DNA from: Candidatus Gastranaerophilales bacterium
Lineage (GTDB): Bacteria > Cyanobacteriota > Vampirovibrionia > Gastranaerophilales > Gastranaerophilaceae
DNA: 6,929 nucleotides
Assembly (NCBI GenBank): GCA_944323095.1
Contig: CALURE010000083.1
Location: forward strand, 1 to 6,929
Direction of reading: 5' to 3'
Part shown: in pieces, positions 5,688-6,929 of the stretch
How positions within the stretch are numbered: position 1 is the stretch's first letter
Layout: every line of letters begins with the position of its first letter
Position numbers and translations under genes: made by a program
Notes under the pieces: generated by a model
Seen by the model: the letters and a program-made list of their open reading frames with translations, nothing else
What the model was told of the DNA's origin: nothing
Database searches by the model: none

Positions 5688-6425
5688 ATGAAACTGAATA
5701 GTATAAATTTTTTAAATTATAATAATTATGCGCCTAAAAATATTAATAATTCCGAACCCGCTCAAAAAGGTGAACAAATCAGTATTAATAATGAATTAAA
5801 CCGGTTGGAGTTTTTAGGCAGGAGTCAGGTAAAATTTACAGGAATTAATAATGATGATTCTAATGAATTTGATAAAGCTTTTTTTAATGACATCTCAAAA
5901 GATTTAGAGTTGTCCAACGAAGATAGTGATAAATTTAAGAAAATAGTTAATAAATTTTTGAAAAAGAATAATTATTCTTCAACAGAAGACCTTTGTGAGT
6001 CTTGCGATAACGCAGAACTTATAGATTCATTTATTGTTACTGTAGCAGATGGACTTAATTTATCCGATGAAAAAATTGAAATACTGGGTGATTTTTTTAT
6101 AAAAAAATACGCTGCAAATAAAATTTCAAAAGCATTAGAAGAAGACGAAAGTCTTGCTGATATTATTTTTCCGTCTGCGGTAAAAAGTATAAAAAACAAT
6201 CTGGTATGTGACAATTTACTGGAACAATTTAATTTAGATCCGCGAGAAAAACAAAATATTTTTTCTCGTTTGAACCAACTTGAACAAAATGTTTCACCTG
6301 AACAAATTGCGTACGAAATTACGGAAGAATATAACCTTTCATCAATTGATGATTTTAATTACGTTTTAAAAACTATTAAATCACGTGACAAAATGTTTAT
6401 GGATTTTTGGTCAGATAACAGTTAA
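5688..6425 (+). CDS. acidic helical-repeat protein with KFTG motif, unknown function
   Basis: A 245-residue protein, unrecognised. The frame is open from a TTG at 5667, but ATG 5688 gives the natural start (MKLNSINFLNYNN); no Shine-Dalgarno is visible. Residues 1-60 are Asn-rich and probably disordered and contain SQVKFTGINN at 46-55. From about 60 onward the protein is acidic and predicted helical. A helix-start motif recurs four times: LELSNEDSDKFKKIV (73-87), LNLSDEKIEILGDFF (123-137), FNLDPREKQNIFSRL (181-195) and YNLSSIDDFNYVLKTI (215-230), suggesting related helical units about 35-58 residues apart. There is no signal peptide or membrane segment. A short motif of this kind after an Asn-rich N-terminus recalls many uncharacterised proteins of gut Melainabacteria, from memory. 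Cys103, Cys106 and Cys174 are the only cysteines. It converges with the ACT gene 46 bp away. Confidence 0.75.
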   Translation: MKLNSINFLNYNNYAPKNINNSEPAQKGEQISINNELNRLEFLGRSQVKFTGINNDDSNEFDKAFFNDISKDLELSNEDSDKFKKIVNKFLKKNNYSSTEDLCESCDNAELIDSFIVTVADGLNLSDEKIEILGDFFIKKYAANKISKALEEDESLADIIFPSAVKSIKNNLVCDNLLEQFNLDPREKQNIFSRLNQLEQNVSPEQIAYEITEEYNLSSIDDFNYVLKTIKSRDKMFMDFWSDNS

Positions 6426-6471
6426 TATATTATTAGCGGACGCGCTTACTTTTTGCCGGATAAGCTGACAT

Positions 6472-6750
6472 CTATATATTGTGCATGTTATCAAAAATTT
6501 CTTTTCTCTGAACCCAGATTTCCATTCCGAGTTCTTCCCCTGTTTTTGTTAAAGCTTCTTTAATTTCTTTAAAAGAAAATTTTGATTTTTCAATATTGCA
6601 GAGCATAAACATTACAAAGTGTCCCTGCATAAGAGTTTGTTTAATATCTTCAATGTTAACTTCGTATTCGGCCAGCACTGAAGAAACTTTTGCAACAATA
6701 CCGACTTTGTCTACACCAGAAACTGTTATGATAATTTGTTGATCTGACAT
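6472..6750 (-). CDS. ACT-domain regulatory protein, UPF0237-like
   Basis: The 92-residue protein is essentially one ACT domain, the usual length for the UPF0237 family. It opens with IIITVSGVDKVGIVAKVSSVLAE (6-28), containing the ACT ligand-binding loop (GVDKVGIVA). It continues with YEVNIEDIKQTLMQGHFVMFML, and ends in GEELGMEIWVQRKEIFDNMHNI, a family-typical tail. ACT domains bind amino acids or other small ligands and act by dimerising or contacting partner enzymes; this stand-alone family has no firmly established role that I know of. The gene starts 25 bases inside the 3' end of the upstream symporter gene, with a GAGG ribosome site within that gene, so translation is probably coupled. 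An amino-acid transporter next to an amino-acid-sensing domain suggests, but does not prove, a regulatory link. Confidence 0.92.
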   Translation of the reverse strand: MSDQQIIITVSGVDKVGIVAKVSSVLAEYEVNIEDIKQTLMQGHFVMFMLCNIEKSKFSFKEIKEALTKTGEELGMEIWVQRKEIFDNMHNI

Positions 6751-6929
6751 TCTACCTCATCTTCTTCATCATTTTCAACAGGTACAACAGCCGGCTTTAA
6801 CCAGTCGCGGTTGATTAATTTACCAAGCTGATGTATTCTGCAGTATTCTGCTAAATCTTTTTTAATTTCAGGAGCTAAAATATACATTGCAATAATGTTC
6901 GGTACTGACATTGCAATCATCATTGCATC
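6726..6929 (-). CDS. sodium:alanine symporter family protein, C-terminal end only
   Basis: The 67 visible residues are the C-terminus of a gene running in from the right edge, ending at TAA (6728-6726). The sequence DAMMIAMSVPNIIAMYILAPE looks like the last transmembrane helix of the AGCS (AgcS/AlsT, alanine or glycine:cation symporter) family, whose members end with a helix containing a DA.N..MAIPN-type motif followed by a short cytoplasmic tail with a charged helix. Here that tail is KKDLAEYCRIHQLGK. It then ends in an unusually acidic stretch, ENDEEDEVECQ, whose coding sequence also carries the start region of the ACT gene. Inference: a Na+-coupled amino-acid importer in the inner membrane. 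The family assignment rests on one helix and tail, so it is probable rather than certain. Confidence 0.7.
   Translation of the reverse strand, partial: DAMMIAMSVPNIIAMYILAPEIKKDLAEYCRIHQLGKLINRDWLKPAVVPVENDEEDEVECQINKLS

Noticed and set aside
6435..6455. AGCG-gacg-CGCT mini hairpin followed by TACTTTTT between the converging genes
   Set aside because: A 4-bp stem is too short for a confident rho-independent terminator, though its place after the gene ending at 6425 is suggestive.

Overview
The window is an AT-rich (about two-thirds A+T by eye) bacterial chromosomal segment with mostly short intergenic gaps, standard genetic code, and AAGGAG-type ribosome sites on some genes but none visible on others. 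Nothing here fixes the taxon. The base composition, the small Sec-secreted proteins, and a protein with an N-terminal Asn-rich stretch ending in a KFTG-like motif remind me of gut Vampirovibrionia/Melainabacteria (Gastranaerophilales). That is recall-based inference, not proof.

Layout from left to right. (1) 3-167: the 3' end of a small XRE/HTH_3 transcriptional regulator. (2) 370-1176: an HD-domain metal-dependent phosphohydrolase. (3) 1177-1472: a convergent intergenic island carrying an elaborate palindromic repeat (a cloverleaf-like element with an (AAT)10 tract in its central loop), a second adjoining hairpin repeat, and a possible gene remnant that ends exactly at the repeat edge. (4) 1473-3083, minus: a family 2 glycosyltransferase with an unusual N-terminal half made of three fibronectin-III/Ig-like repeats. 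(5) 3183-3530 plus and 3540-3917 minus: two small secreted proteins whose genes converge with a 9-bp gap. The first is divergent from the glycosyltransferase gene, and the two share a 100-bp region with twin extended -10 promoters. (6) 4024-4764, minus: a PgeF/YfiH (laccase-domain, FAMIN-type) protein. (7) 4846-5481: an aquaporin/MIP-family channel with a clear promoter and an atypical selectivity filter. (8) 5506-5540: a strong stem-loop. (9) 5688-6425: an unrecognised acidic, helical protein with repeated helix-start motifs. (10) 6472-6750 and 6726-6929, minus: an ACT-domain (UPF0237-like) gene overlapping the 3' end of a probable sodium:alanine symporter gene.

Most of the window looks like a mixture of housekeeping and cell-surface genes, not one operon: strand changes are frequent, and only the symporter/ACT pair is clearly coupled. 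I see no CRISPR array, transposase, integrase, tRNA, rRNA or recognisable defence cassette. The best candidates for something undescribed are the repeat island (1290-1446), the FN3-glycosyltransferase fusion, the aquaporin with an all-aliphatic filter, and the helical-repeat protein.
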